64,000 nt of DNA from SZUA-309 sp050185825 (GTDB lineage: Bacteria > Pseudomonadota > Gammaproteobacteria > Pseudomonadales > Azotimanducaceae). Positions 31,945 to 40,024 of the stretch are shown piece by piece. Within the stretch, counting starts at the first letter, position 1. Every line of letters starts with the position of its first letter. Position numbers and translations under genes: made by a program. Below the pieces are notes generated by a model. It was given only the letters and a program-made list of their open reading frames with translations, had not been told where the DNA came from and did no database searches. The DNA lies in contig JBFWZA010000013.1 in assembly GCA_050185825.1 (NCBI GenBank), positions 62,001 through 126,000 of the forward strand, in the 5' to 3' direction.

Positions 31945-33619
31945 CTGGCTCCTGCCGGCACTGTCGCTGGCGGTATCGTCCACCCAGGCCGCCGAGCCGG
32001 CCGATCATCTGTTCACCGGCGAGCACATCATCACCATGACGGCGTCGGATGCGGATCCCGACCGGAGGCCGACGGCGGTGGCCGTGCGCGGCGACAACAT
32101 CGTCTGGATCGGCGACGCGCGCGAGGCCGAGCCCTGGACCGGACCTGACACGAAGCGCCACGAGCTCGGCGGCCGGGCGCTGCTGCCCGGTTTCCTGGAT
32201 GCACACGGCCACCTGACCTATCTGGCCGCCACCCTGGACTGGGCGAACCTGGCCTCGCCGCCCGTGGGCCCGGTGACAGACCTGCCCACGTTGCAGTCGA
32301 CGCTCGCAGCGTTCATCGAGGAACGGGAAATTCCCGCAGGCGCGTGGGTGATCGGCAACGGCTACGACGACTCGCTGCTCGCCGAGCGTCGACATCCCGA
32401 GCGCGCGGAGCTCGACGCCGTGTCCAGGAGCCATCCCATCGTGCTGATCCACGTTTCCGGGCACCTCATGGCGGCGAACTCCCTGGCACTGGCGCAGGCC
32501 GGCATCGATGCCGAGACCATGGATCCACCGGGCGGGCACATACGCCGGCAGGCCGGCAGCCGCGAGCCGAACGGCGTGCTGGAGGAAACGGCCACCTACC
32601 CGCTGCGCGCGCAGATCTCGAAGCCCCGCGGCAACCCGATGGATGCGCTGGCCAGCGCGCTTTCGACCTATGCGAGCTACGGCATCACCACGGTGCAGGA
32701 CGGCGCCATAGCGGAACCCATGATCAGCCTGCTCACGTCTGCGGCGGACGCCCACGCCCTGACCCTGGACGTGGTCGTCTATCCCGTCGTCAGCAGCCCC
32801 GACACCGGCGCCGTGGCAGACCGATCCTTTGGTTCCTACCACAATCGACTCAAGTTCGGCGGCGTCAAGCTGCTGCTCGACGGCTCGCCTCAGGGCAAGA
32901 CGGCCTACCTCACCCGGCCCTACTTCGTGCCGCCCGACGGCAAGCCGGCGGACTATCGGGGCTATCCCACCTATCCGGACGAGAAGGTGAACGCCATGGT
33001 GAATGCCTACCTGGATGCCGGCATCCCCATCATCGCCCACGCCAACGGCGATGCCGCCGCCGACCAGCTGCTTGCCGCGGTGAGCGCCGCAGAGCCCGGG
33101 GCGGACCACCGCACCGTGATGATCCACGCCCAGACGGTGCGTGACGACCAGCTCGACGGCATGAAAGCGCTCGGCGTGATTCCGTCGTTCTTCTCCACGC
33201 ACGTCTTCTTCTGGGGCGACTGGCACCGTGATTCGGTGCTCGGGCCCGAGCGCGGCGCGCGGATCAGCCCCACACGCTCCGCAACCGTCCGGGACATCCC
33301 GTTTACCATCCACAACGACGCGCCCGTGGTGCCCCCGGACGTGATCCGCCTCCTCTGGGCCACCACCGCCCGCACGACCCGATCCGGCGCGGTGCTCGGT
33401 GCCGATCAGGGCCTGACGGTGTACGAGGCGCTGACCGCCACCACCCGGAACGCGGCGCGCCAGTACTTCGAGGAGGACCGCAAGGGCACGCTGGCAGCGG
33501 GCATGCAGGCGGACCTGGTGATCCTGTCCGAGGATCCGCTGTCGGTGCCGCCGGAGGATCTGCTCCGGGTCCAGGTCAGCGAGACCTGGTCCCGCGGGCG
33601 GCAGGTGTACGCGCGCTAG
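31925..33619 (+). CDS. exported amidohydrolase, YtcJ-like (Amidohydro_3)
   Basis: A 564-residue metal-dependent hydrolase with a signal peptide of about 22 residues (cleavage near SSTQA-AEP). The first metal motif is DAHGH (His94, His96). Further conserved segments are GYDDSLLAERRHP, HVSGHLMAANSLAL, GGVKLLLDGSPQGKTAYL, AHANGDAAADQLL and TIHNDAPVVPPD. Relatives deacylate N-substituted amines or amides; YtcJ itself has no firm substrate. It overlaps the AGCS symporter by 20 bases. A tandem hairpin repeat begins at its stop codon. Confidence 0.9.
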   Translation: MNRRFADWLLPALSLAVSSTQAAEPADHLFTGEHIITMTASDADPDRRPTAVAVRGDNIVWIGDAREAEPWTGPDTKRHELGGRALLPGFLDAHGHLTYLAATLDWANLASPPVGPVTDLPTLQSTLAAFIEEREIPAGAWVIGNGYDDSLLAERRHPERAELDAVSRSHPIVLIHVSGHLMAANSLALAQAGIDAETMDPPGGHIRRQAGSREPNGVLEETATYPLRAQISKPRGNPMDALASALSTYASYGITTVQDGAIAEPMISLLTSAADAHALTLDVVVYPVVSSPDTGAVADRSFGSYHNRLKFGGVKLLLDGSPQGKTAYLTRPYFVPPDGKPADYRGYPTYPDEKVNAMVNAYLDAGIPIIAHANGDAAADQLLAAVSAAEPGADHRTVMIHAQTVRDDQLDGMKALGVIPSFFSTHVFFWGDWHRDSVLGPERGARISPTRSATVRDIPFTIHNDAPVVPPDVIRLLWATTARTTRSGAVLGADQGLTVYEALTATTRNAARQYFEEDRKGTLAAGMQADLVILSEDPLSVPPEDLLRVQVSETWSRGRQVYAR

Positions 33620-33685
33620 TGAGCGCGTAGGCGCGCTAGCAGGACTAGCGCGTAGGCGCGCTAGCAAGACTAGCGCGTGGGCGCC
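33616..33685. repeat. 25-bp tandem repeat with nested hairpins
   Basis: Two full 25-base units (33636-33660 and 33661-33685, three to four mismatches) follow a partial copy (33616-33635). Each junction forms a perfect hairpin, cgcgctag-N5-ctagcgcg, at 33632-33652 and 33657-33677. The array starts at the stop codon of the amidohydrolase gene and ends about 60 bases before the next gene. It may be a REP-like or transcript-stabilising element; no family is recognised. Confidence 0.75.
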
Positions 33686-33744
33686 GCCGGCGGTGCCTCT
33701 GCCGCTATACTGTGCACTGCACAACAGGCGAGCGATCGGATTTC

Positions 33745-34614
33745 ATGCAGGGCCCAACCTCTCACACCTACTATTCTCAGCGGCTGCGGCTGCACTACGT
33801 GGACTGGGGCAACGAGGACGCGCCGCCCATGCTGCTGGTACACGGCGGCCGCGACCACTGCCGCAACTGGGACTGGGTGGCCGAGGCGCTCCGCGACGAC
33901 TACCACATCATCGCGCCGGACCTGCGTGGCCATGGGGACTCCCAGTGGATGGTCGGCGGCAGCTACAACCAGATCGACTATGTCTACGACATCGCCCAGC
34001 TGCTGTTCCAGAAGAAGATGACGCCGGTGACCATCATCAGCCACTCCCTGGGCGGCTCCATTTCCCTGACCTACGCGGGGCTCTACCCGGAGACGGTGCA
34101 GAAGCTGGTGGCTATCGAAGGCATGGGGCCGTCACCCGAGATGATCAGGCAGCGTATCGACATACCCACCGTCGACCGCCTGCAGGCCTGGGTGAACGAC
34201 CTGCGCGCCGCATCCGGTCGCATTCCCCGCCGCTACGCGAGCCTCGAGGACGCCTACGAAAGGATGCAGACCGAAAACCCGCACCTCACAGAAGCCCAGG
34301 CGCGCCACCTGACCATCCACGGCAGCAACCAGAACGAAGACGGCACCTACAGCTGGAAATTCGACAACTACGTGCGCGCCTTCTCACCCATCGGCCTGCC
34401 CTTCGAGGCGCAGCACACGCTCTGGTCCCGGATCACCTGCCCGACGCTTCTGGTGCGCGGCACGGAATCCTGGGCGTCCGATCCGGAGCAGGACGGCCGC
34501 GCCGCCCACTTTCAGAACGCGACCGTGGCGAACATCGCCAACGCCGGTCACTGGGTGCACCACGACCAGCTCGACGAGTTCCTCGCCCTGGTCCGCGGCT
34601 TTCTCGCCGACTGA
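33745..34614 (+). CDS. alpha/beta hydrolase
   Basis: A 289-residue hydrolase of the epoxide hydrolase/haloalkane dehalogenase-like superfamily. HGGRDHCRNWDWV forms the oxyanion segment, SHSLGGS (Ser101) is the nucleophile elbow, and NAGHWVHHDQ carries the catalytic His. LRGHGDS is also typical. A GTG at 33712 in the same frame would add 11 residues; I prefer ATG 33745. A TATACT hexamer (33706-33711) abuts the palindrome TGTGCA-C-TGCACA (33711-33723), which may be a promoter with an operator. The CinA/nucleotidyltransferase gene follows after 8 bases. Substrate unknown. Confidence 0.88.
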   Translation: MQGPTSHTYYSQRLRLHYVDWGNEDAPPMLLVHGGRDHCRNWDWVAEALRDDYHIIAPDLRGHGDSQWMVGGSYNQIDYVYDIAQLLFQKKMTPVTIISHSLGGSISLTYAGLYPETVQKLVAIEGMGPSPEMIRQRIDIPTVDRLQAWVNDLRAASGRIPRRYASLEDAYERMQTENPHLTEAQARHLTIHGSNQNEDGTYSWKFDNYVRAFSPIGLPFEAQHTLWSRITCPTLLVRGTESWASDPEQDGRAAHFQNATVANIANAGHWVHHDQLDEFLALVRGFLAD

Positions 34615-34622
34615 GCGCTTCC

Positions 34623-35702
34623 GTGAGCGAACGGGCCGCACGGCTGCACGACACGCCCTGGCAGGGGGTCTTCTACCTGGCCGGCGGCGGCACCGCCCTG
34701 GTGAGCGAGCTCCTGACCACGCCGGGCGCTTCGCGAACGGTGCTGGACGTCCGCATTCCCTATGCCGGGGCCGCCATGGCCGAGCTCCTCGGCGGCGTGC
34801 CCGACCAGGCCTGTTCCGAGGCCACCGCCCGGGCCATGGCCATGAGCGCCTTTCTGAAAGCCCGGCAGCTCGGCGCTTCCCTGCCGTTCGGTTTCGCCTG
34901 CACCGCCAGCCTGGCCACGGACCGAGCCAAGAAAGGGGAACACCGCGCGCATGCAGCCATCCAGACCCTGGATGGCACGTGGACGGCTTTCTGGACCTTC
35001 GAGGGTGACCGGGCCGCCGAGGAGGCCGCCCTGGCTGAGGCGCTGTGGGCGAAGCTCGGCCGCGTGCTGGCGCTCGACGGCGTGACCGGCGAGGTGAGCG
35101 TGGTGCACACGGCGGGCAGGCCGGCCTGGCAGTCCCTGCTGCTCGGCGACGAGCTGGCCGTGCCCACGACCGCACACGCCGGCGACCTGCTGCTGCCGGG
35201 GGCCTTCAACCCGCTGCACGCGGGCCATCGCGAGATGCTGCGCATCGCCGAATCGGTGACCGGCAGGACCGGAGCCTATGAGCTGTCCGTGGCGAACGTG
35301 GACAAGCCCTTTCTCGACTATCGCGAGATCGAGCAGCGCCTGACGCAGTTCGACCGACCCGTCTGGCTGACAAGACTTCCCACGTTCATCGAGAAGGCGA
35401 GACGGTTCCGGGACGCCACCTTCGCCGTCGGCCTGGATACGCTGTTGCGCATCGCCGACCCCCGCTACTACGGCAGCGAGGCACTGCGGGATGTGGCCCT
35501 CGAAGAGCTCGCCGAGTACGGTGCGCACTACCTGGTGTTCGGCCGGGAGATACACGGCGTCTTCCGGGTGCTCGACGACGTGATCGACGGGCTGCCTGCC
35601 CGGCTCGCAGCGCTCACCAGCGGCGTCAGCGAGCGCGACTTCCGGAGTTCCGAGTCCTCCACGCGCCTGCGCCGGCCGCCGCGGCCCGACGCCCCGTCCT
35701 GA
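34623..35702 (+). CDS. CinA-like domain fused to a cytidylyltransferase-type nucleotidyltransferase
   Basis: A 359-residue two-domain protein. Residues about 10-165 resemble the CinA C-terminal (nicotinamide nucleotide amidase) domain, with AGGGTALVSELLTTPG at the start and GFACTASLATDRAKKGEHRAHAA later. From about 185 the protein continues as a HIGH-superfamily nucleotidyltransferase: LLPGAFNPLHAGHREML holds the HxGH motif (His199 and His202). Both parts suggest pyridine-nucleotide metabolism: an amidase could make nicotinate mononucleotide and an adenylyltransferase could use it, but the exact reaction is inference. The start is GTG 34623, 8 bases after the hydrolase gene. The C-terminal tail is Arg/Pro-rich. 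Confidence 0.8.
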   Translation: MSERAARLHDTPWQGVFYLAGGGTALVSELLTTPGASRTVLDVRIPYAGAAMAELLGGVPDQACSEATARAMAMSAFLKARQLGASLPFGFACTASLATDRAKKGEHRAHAAIQTLDGTWTAFWTFEGDRAAEEAALAEALWAKLGRVLALDGVTGEVSVVHTAGRPAWQSLLLGDELAVPTTAHAGDLLLPGAFNPLHAGHREMLRIAESVTGRTGAYELSVANVDKPFLDYREIEQRLTQFDRPVWLTRLPTFIEKARRFRDATFAVGLDTLLRIADPRYYGSEALRDVALEELAEYGAHYLVFGREIHGVFRVLDDVIDGLPARLAALTSGVSERDFRSSESSTRLRRPPRPDAPS

Positions 35703-35708
35703 CCCGCG

Positions 35709-36593
35709 TCACTCCAGATCCTCGAGACGCTTCGGCCAGTTGTCCTTCAGCAGGCGGGACAGGGAGCGGTCCGCGAGCAGCCGGCCGCCGGTCTGGCAGC
35801 GGGCACAGTAGTTGGCCTCGTTCTCCGCATAGACGATGCGCTGCACCGGCGCACCGCACACCGGGCAGGGCGACCTGTACTTGCCGTGCACCGCCATCTC
35901 CTTGTGAAAGGCCGTCACCTTCTTCGGCCAGGCGCTCCCCGCTTCGTCCTTGAGCCTCGCCGTCCACTCCGTGAGCACGTCCCGACATGCCGCATAGAGC
36001 GCGTCCAGCTCGGTATCGGTGAGGTTGGATGGCCGCTTGAAGGGTGAGAGCCGGGCGCGCAGCAGGATCTCGTCCGAGTAGGCATTGCCGATGCCGGCAA
36101 ACACATGCTGATCGGTGAGCGCCCGCTTCAGCGTGTGGTTGGATCGTTCGAGCTGCGCGGCGAAGGTCGCCCGGTCGACGTCGAGCACCTCCAGCCCGCC
36201 CGGGTCCAGGGCCATCAGGTCGACCCGACCCTGCACGAGCTTCAGCGACGCCCGCTTCTTCTTGCTCGCCTCGGTGAACAGGATGCTGCCGGATTCGAAG
36301 TCGAAGGCCGCGAGCCCATTTCGTTTCGGGATCGGCGCGCCCGGTTCCGACCACTGCAGACGCCCGGCGATCATCAGGTGGATGACGAGGTAGAAGTCAT
36401 CCTCCAGGCAGAGCACGAGCTGTTTGGCCAGCCGTCTCGTGCCGGTGAGCCGGAGGCCGGCGACCTCCTCCACCGTCGGCGACACCGTGCGCAGCACGAA
36501 GGGGCTGGCGAGCCGGATGCCGGTGAGCCGCTCGCCGGCCACCCGTGCGTCGATGTGCTCCAGGTAGACGGTGAGGTCCGGCAGCTCCGGCAT
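35709..36593 (-). CDS. Fpg/Nei family DNA glycosylase
   Basis: A 294-residue base-excision repair enzyme. It starts MPELPD, giving after Met removal the catalytic N-terminal proline and Glu3. A helix-two-turn-helix (DQHVFAGIGNAYSDEILLRARLSP) and a C-terminal zinc finger, CPVCGAPVQRIVYAENEANYCARCQTGG without its last residues, are complete. Such enzymes remove oxidised bases and cut the backbone. The KKKRASLKL stretch makes the middle basic. MPELPD instead of MPELPE is found in part of the family. It lies 2 bases downstream of the MATE gene and is probably co-transcribed with it. Confidence 0.9.
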   Translation of the reverse strand: MPELPDLTVYLEHIDARVAGERLTGIRLASPFVLRTVSPTVEEVAGLRLTGTRRLAKQLVLCLEDDFYLVIHLMIAGRLQWSEPGAPIPKRNGLAAFDFESGSILFTEASKKKRASLKLVQGRVDLMALDPGGLEVLDVDRATFAAQLERSNHTLKRALTDQHVFAGIGNAYSDEILLRARLSPFKRPSNLTDTELDALYAACRDVLTEWTARLKDEAGSAWPKKVTAFHKEMAVHGKYRSPCPVCGAPVQRIVYAENEANYCARCQTGGRLLADRSLSRLLKDNWPKRLEDLE

Positions 36594-36595
36594 GA

Positions 36596-38155
36596 TCAGG
36601 CCGTGCTGGGGCGCAGATCGTCCATGGCGACGATGGTCTTCCAGCGCCCGCGCTGGAACCGCCAGATCAGCATGCTTGCCTTGACCAGGTAGTCGCCCAC
36701 CAGGGCAGCGTACACCCAGACCACCGGCAGCCCCATCCAGGTGGCCAGCGCCGCCAGGCCACAGCGCATGCCGATGAGGCTGAACATGGTGGCGAGCAGC
36801 GGAAACCGCGTGTCGCCGGCGCCGCGCAGGCTGCCGCCGATGGAGAAGTCCACGGCGAGCAGCGGCATCATGGCGCCGAGCAGGTAGATGAACTCCACCG
36901 TCCGCTGCACCGTGATCGGATCGTCGCCGATGAAGAACAGGGTCAGCGGCCGGGCGTAGTACATGATCAGGCCACCGAGACCGCCCATGGCCACCATGGC
37001 GAGCCACATGGATCGCCAGCCGCTCTTCGCCGCGCCGTCGTGATCGCCGGCACCGAGGTGCTGGCCGACCAGGGTCGAGCCGGCGATGGAGAAACCAAAG
37101 CCCACCGTCATGCAGATCTGCAGCACGTTGACGCCGATGTTGTAGGCCGCGAAGGCCTCCGTGCCGTAGAAGTTGCCGATCAGCATGAGAAAGGCGAAGA
37201 AGCCGAGCTGAAACACCCCCTGCTCCACCGCCGCCGGGTAGCCGATGTCCAGCAGCCGCTTGAGCCGGACCTTCCGCCACCAGCCGCCGGCCACGTGCTT
37301 TACCCGGAACTTCTGCTTCACCCACAGCACGACGAGCACGAACGCACCGACCGTGAAGGACAGCCCTGCGGCCACCGCCGCGCCGGCAACCCCCATGGCA
37401 GGGGCACCGAAGGCGCCGAACACGAACACGTACAGCAGCGGAATGTTGATCACGTTGACGCCACCGCTGATCCACAGCGGCGACCAGGCGTCGCCGGAGG
37501 CACGCAGCGCGGCGCTGAGAATGAAGTTCACGGCGAACGCGAGATTGAACACGGACAGCCAGCGGATGTTGTCGGAGGCCATCTCCAGGGTGTGCGGATC
37601 CAGCCCGAAAACGCCCGCCACCGCCGGCGCAAACAGCAGGCCCAGCACGGTCACCGCCAGCGCCAGCATGCCGGCCAGTGCCAGGGAGGCCATGGTCACC
37701 CGGCTCGCTTCCCGGTAGTCCCCGGCACCCCAGGCCCTGGCCACCAGCGCCGTGGTACCCGCGCTGACGGCCATCAGCACCGCCTGCATGGCGAAGAACA
37801 CCCGCTGACCCGCGCCCACCGCCGCCAGCGCCTGGGAGCCGAGCTCGCCGATGAACTTGGTCTGCACCATGCCCACCAGGGTGAACGACAGATTGCCGAG
37901 GATGGACGGGAAAGCGAGCTGCCAGATGCCCGGCCGTTCCGCGGGGTGATGACTGCCGCCCCTCTCCGTACCGTCCGCACGCTCCGCTCGGAGCGCACGG
38001 TCGGCCCGATCCGCCTCTGCCTCCACCTCGTCCCGGCGGCTCGGCAGCGGGTTGAAACCGTCATCGCGTCCGTCCGCTGTGTCCGCTGCCGGCGGACGCG
38101 AGTCGGGATCCGTCGTGCCCGGTCGGCTACGGTCTGAGTCGGATTTGTCGGTCAC
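36596..38155 (-). CDS. MATE family efflux transporter with charged N-terminal extension
   Basis: A 519-residue exporter with two MatE repeats and about twelve transmembrane helices starting near residue 76 (WQLAFPSILGNLSFTLVGMVQTKFIGELG). VGQHLGAGDHDGA and GGSLRGAGDTRFPL are typical MATE motifs. MATE pumps expel cationic drugs or metabolites with Na+ or H+. The first 75 residues form a hydrophilic Asp/Arg-rich extension (ADRADRALRAERADGTERGG) not expected in the family and probably disordered in the cytoplasm. The start codon might therefore be further downstream, but I see no internal ATG or GTG in better position. It is divergent from a crotonase gene. Confidence 0.88.
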   Translation of the reverse strand: MTDKSDSDRSRPGTTDPDSRPPAADTADGRDDGFNPLPSRRDEVEAEADRADRALRAERADGTERGGSHHPAERPGIWQLAFPSILGNLSFTLVGMVQTKFIGELGSQALAAVGAGQRVFFAMQAVLMAVSAGTTALVARAWGAGDYREASRVTMASLALAGMLALAVTVLGLLFAPAVAGVFGLDPHTLEMASDNIRWLSVFNLAFAVNFILSAALRASGDAWSPLWISGGVNVINIPLLYVFVFGAFGAPAMGVAGAAVAAGLSFTVGAFVLVVLWVKQKFRVKHVAGGWWRKVRLKRLLDIGYPAAVEQGVFQLGFFAFLMLIGNFYGTEAFAAYNIGVNVLQICMTVGFGFSIAGSTLVGQHLGAGDHDGAAKSGWRSMWLAMVAMGGLGGLIMYYARPLTLFFIGDDPITVQRTVEFIYLLGAMMPLLAVDFSIGGSLRGAGDTRFPLLATMFSLIGMRCGLAALATWMGLPVVWVYAALVGDYLVKASMLIWRFQRGRWKTIVAMDDLRPSTA

Positions 38156-38277
38156 CTTGGTGCGCTACCCCATGCCCGCTGCTAGTATTCCCCGCTCTCC
38201 GGCGTGGCGCGTCCGCTCACATAGAGCATCGTCGTCCGCTTTGAAGTCCAGTCTGTCATAGCCAGAGGGGGGCGCTG

Positions 38278-39078
38278 ATGACGACCTACACCGATATCGC
38301 CGTGACCAGTGACGCCCACGTGACGACCGTGGAGATACGGCGGCCGCCCGCAAACTTCTTCGATCACAGCCTGATCCGGCAGATTGCGGATGCGTTCGAT
38401 GCAGCGGACGAGGACCCGGACTGCCGCGCCATCGTGCTGGCGTCGCAAGGCAAACATTTCTGCGCCGGGGCGAATTTCGGCTCAGGGAAGGACGACGATT
38501 CCGGGAGCGGCGATTTTACCGAGGAAGGCTTCAGGAACACCACCGGAATTCTGTATCGGGAGGCCGCGCGCTTGTTCGCGAACCGCACTCCCGTGATTGG
38601 CGCGATTCAGGGCGCCGCCATCGGCGGTGGTCTGGGGCTCGCCATGGTGCCGGACTTCCGAGTGGCCACGGCCGACGCCCGTTTCGCGGCCAACTTCGTC
38701 AAGCTCGGCATCCATCAGGGCTTCGGGCTGTCCGTGACGCTGCCGCGGCTCGTCGGCGAGCAGCAGGCGGCGCTGATGCTGCTCACGGGGCGCCGTGTGA
38801 CCGGTGAGGAAGCGCTCGCCATGGGTCTGGTGGATCTGCTGGTCGCACCGGAGGCGCTGCGCACCGCCGCCACCCGACTCGCCCGGGAAGTGGCGGAGAA
38901 CGCCCCACTGGCAGTGGCGTCCGTGCGCGCGACGCTGCGCGCCGGTCTCGCGGAAGCCGTGGCGAAAGCCACCGAGCACGAGCTCGCCGAGCAGCAGCGG
39001 CTGCGGGCCACGGAAGATGCGGCGGAAGGTATCCGCGCCGTGGCGGAACGCCGGCCCGGAAATTTCAAGGCTCGCTGA
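38278..39078 (+). CDS. crotonase-family protein lacking both catalytic glutamates
   Basis: A 266-residue crotonase-fold protein. The oxyanion segments (KHFCAGANF and AAIGGGLGLAMVPD) are preserved, but the positions of the two hydratase glutamates hold Gly120 and Phe140 (AANFVKLG instead of a PE-type turn). It is unlikely to be a simple enoyl-CoA hydratase. Isomerase, decarboxylase or thioesterase chemistry, or a non-catalytic role, would fit better. It heads a three-gene operon with an F420-type LLM oxidoreductase (51-base gap) and an SDR (16-base gap), suggesting a shared catabolic pathway. Confidence 0.87.
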   Translation: MTTYTDIAVTSDAHVTTVEIRRPPANFFDHSLIRQIADAFDAADEDPDCRAIVLASQGKHFCAGANFGSGKDDDSGSGDFTEEGFRNTTGILYREAARLFANRTPVIGAIQGAAIGGGLGLAMVPDFRVATADARFAANFVKLGIHQGFGLSVTLPRLVGEQQAALMLLTGRRVTGEEALAMGLVDLLVAPEALRTAATRLAREVAENAPLAVASVRATLRAGLAEAVAKATEHELAEQQRLRATEDAAEGIRAVAERRPGNFKAR

Positions 39079-39129
39079 ACGCGAGCCTCGCAACACGAAC
39101 TTCATTCACGAACGGAAAGGGAGACAGCC

Positions 39130-40008
39130 ATGGATACGGGCAGGCTTGGGGTCTGGTACTTCTTCGAGGCGCTGCCGGCAGCGGCGGCTGCCGAGGCGGC
39201 ACAACGGATCGAGTCGCTGGGCTACGGCACGCTGTGGATACCGGAAACCGTGGGTCGTCACCCGTTCGTGCACGCGAGCTGGCTGCTGGCCAATACCGGC
39301 AAGCTCAACGTCGCCACCGGCATCGCCAACATCTATCACCGTGAGCCCGGGGTGACCCTCGCCGGTCAGAACGCGCTCAACGAGCAGTCGAACGGCCGCT
39401 TTCTGCTGGGTCTCGGCGTGTCGCACAAGCCGCTGGTGGAAGGCGTGCGCGGGCTGGACTACGGCCCGCCGGTGGCCACCATGAAAAAGTACCTGGCCGG
39501 CATGGCCAGCGCGCCGTATCAGGGCATCCCGCCGGCCGAGAAGCCGAAGACGGTGATCGCCGCGCTCGGCCCGAAGATGCTGGAGCTCGCCCGCGAGGCC
39601 ACCGACGGCGCCCACCCCTACTTCGTCTCCCCGGATCACACGGCCATGGCCCGGGAAATCCTCGGACCGGACAAGCTCCTGTGCGTGGAGCAGAAGATCA
39701 TCCTGGAAAAAGACCCGGCCAAAGCCCGGGCGCTGGCGAGACCGGTGGCCTCCATCTACACCGGCCTGCCCAACTACCGGAACAACTGGCTGCGCATGGG
39801 TCTCACGGAGGCCGACTTCGAGAACGGCGGCAGCGACCGCTTCATCGACGCCACCTTCGCGTGGGGGGACCTGAAAGCCATCCAGGCCCGCATCCAGGCG
39901 CACTTCGATGCCGGCGCCACCCACGTCTGCGTGCAGCCGGTGAATCCCAACGGCCAGTTCGGCGACCTGCACTGGGAAGTGCTGGAAGCGCTGGCCGAGA
40001 ACGCATGA
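39130..40008 (+). CDS. F420-dependent LLM-class oxidoreductase (TIGR03620 type)
   Basis: A 292-residue luciferase-like monooxygenase-fold enzyme. Opening GRLGVWYFFEALPAAAAAEAAQRIESLGYGTLWIPE, then NQLxALNEQSNGRFLLGLGVSH-type sequence and GLPNYRNNWLRMGL, and the ending DAGATHVCVQPVNP fit the TIGR03620 subfamily predicted to use coenzyme F420. Such enzymes are common in actinobacteria and scattered in proteobacteria. It belongs to an operon with a crotonase and an SDR. The cofactor is inferred from family; FMN cannot be excluded, and no F420 biosynthesis gene is in the window. A ribosome site GAAAGGGAG precedes the ATG. Confidence 0.87.
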   Translation: MDTGRLGVWYFFEALPAAAAAEAAQRIESLGYGTLWIPETVGRHPFVHASWLLANTGKLNVATGIANIYHREPGVTLAGQNALNEQSNGRFLLGLGVSHKPLVEGVRGLDYGPPVATMKKYLAGMASAPYQGIPPAEKPKTVIAALGPKMLELAREATDGAHPYFVSPDHTAMAREILGPDKLLCVEQKIILEKDPAKARALARPVASIYTGLPNYRNNWLRMGLTEADFENGGSDRFIDATFAWGDLKAIQARIQAHFDAGATHVCVQPVNPNGQFGDLHWEVLEALAENA

Positions 40009-40024
40009 CCGGCGGGGGCCATCG

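Noticed and set aside
33712..33744. GTG start adding 11 residues to the alpha/beta hydrolase
   Set aside because: The added residues carry no family sequence and overlap a promoter-like palindrome; ATG 33745 is simpler, though not proven.
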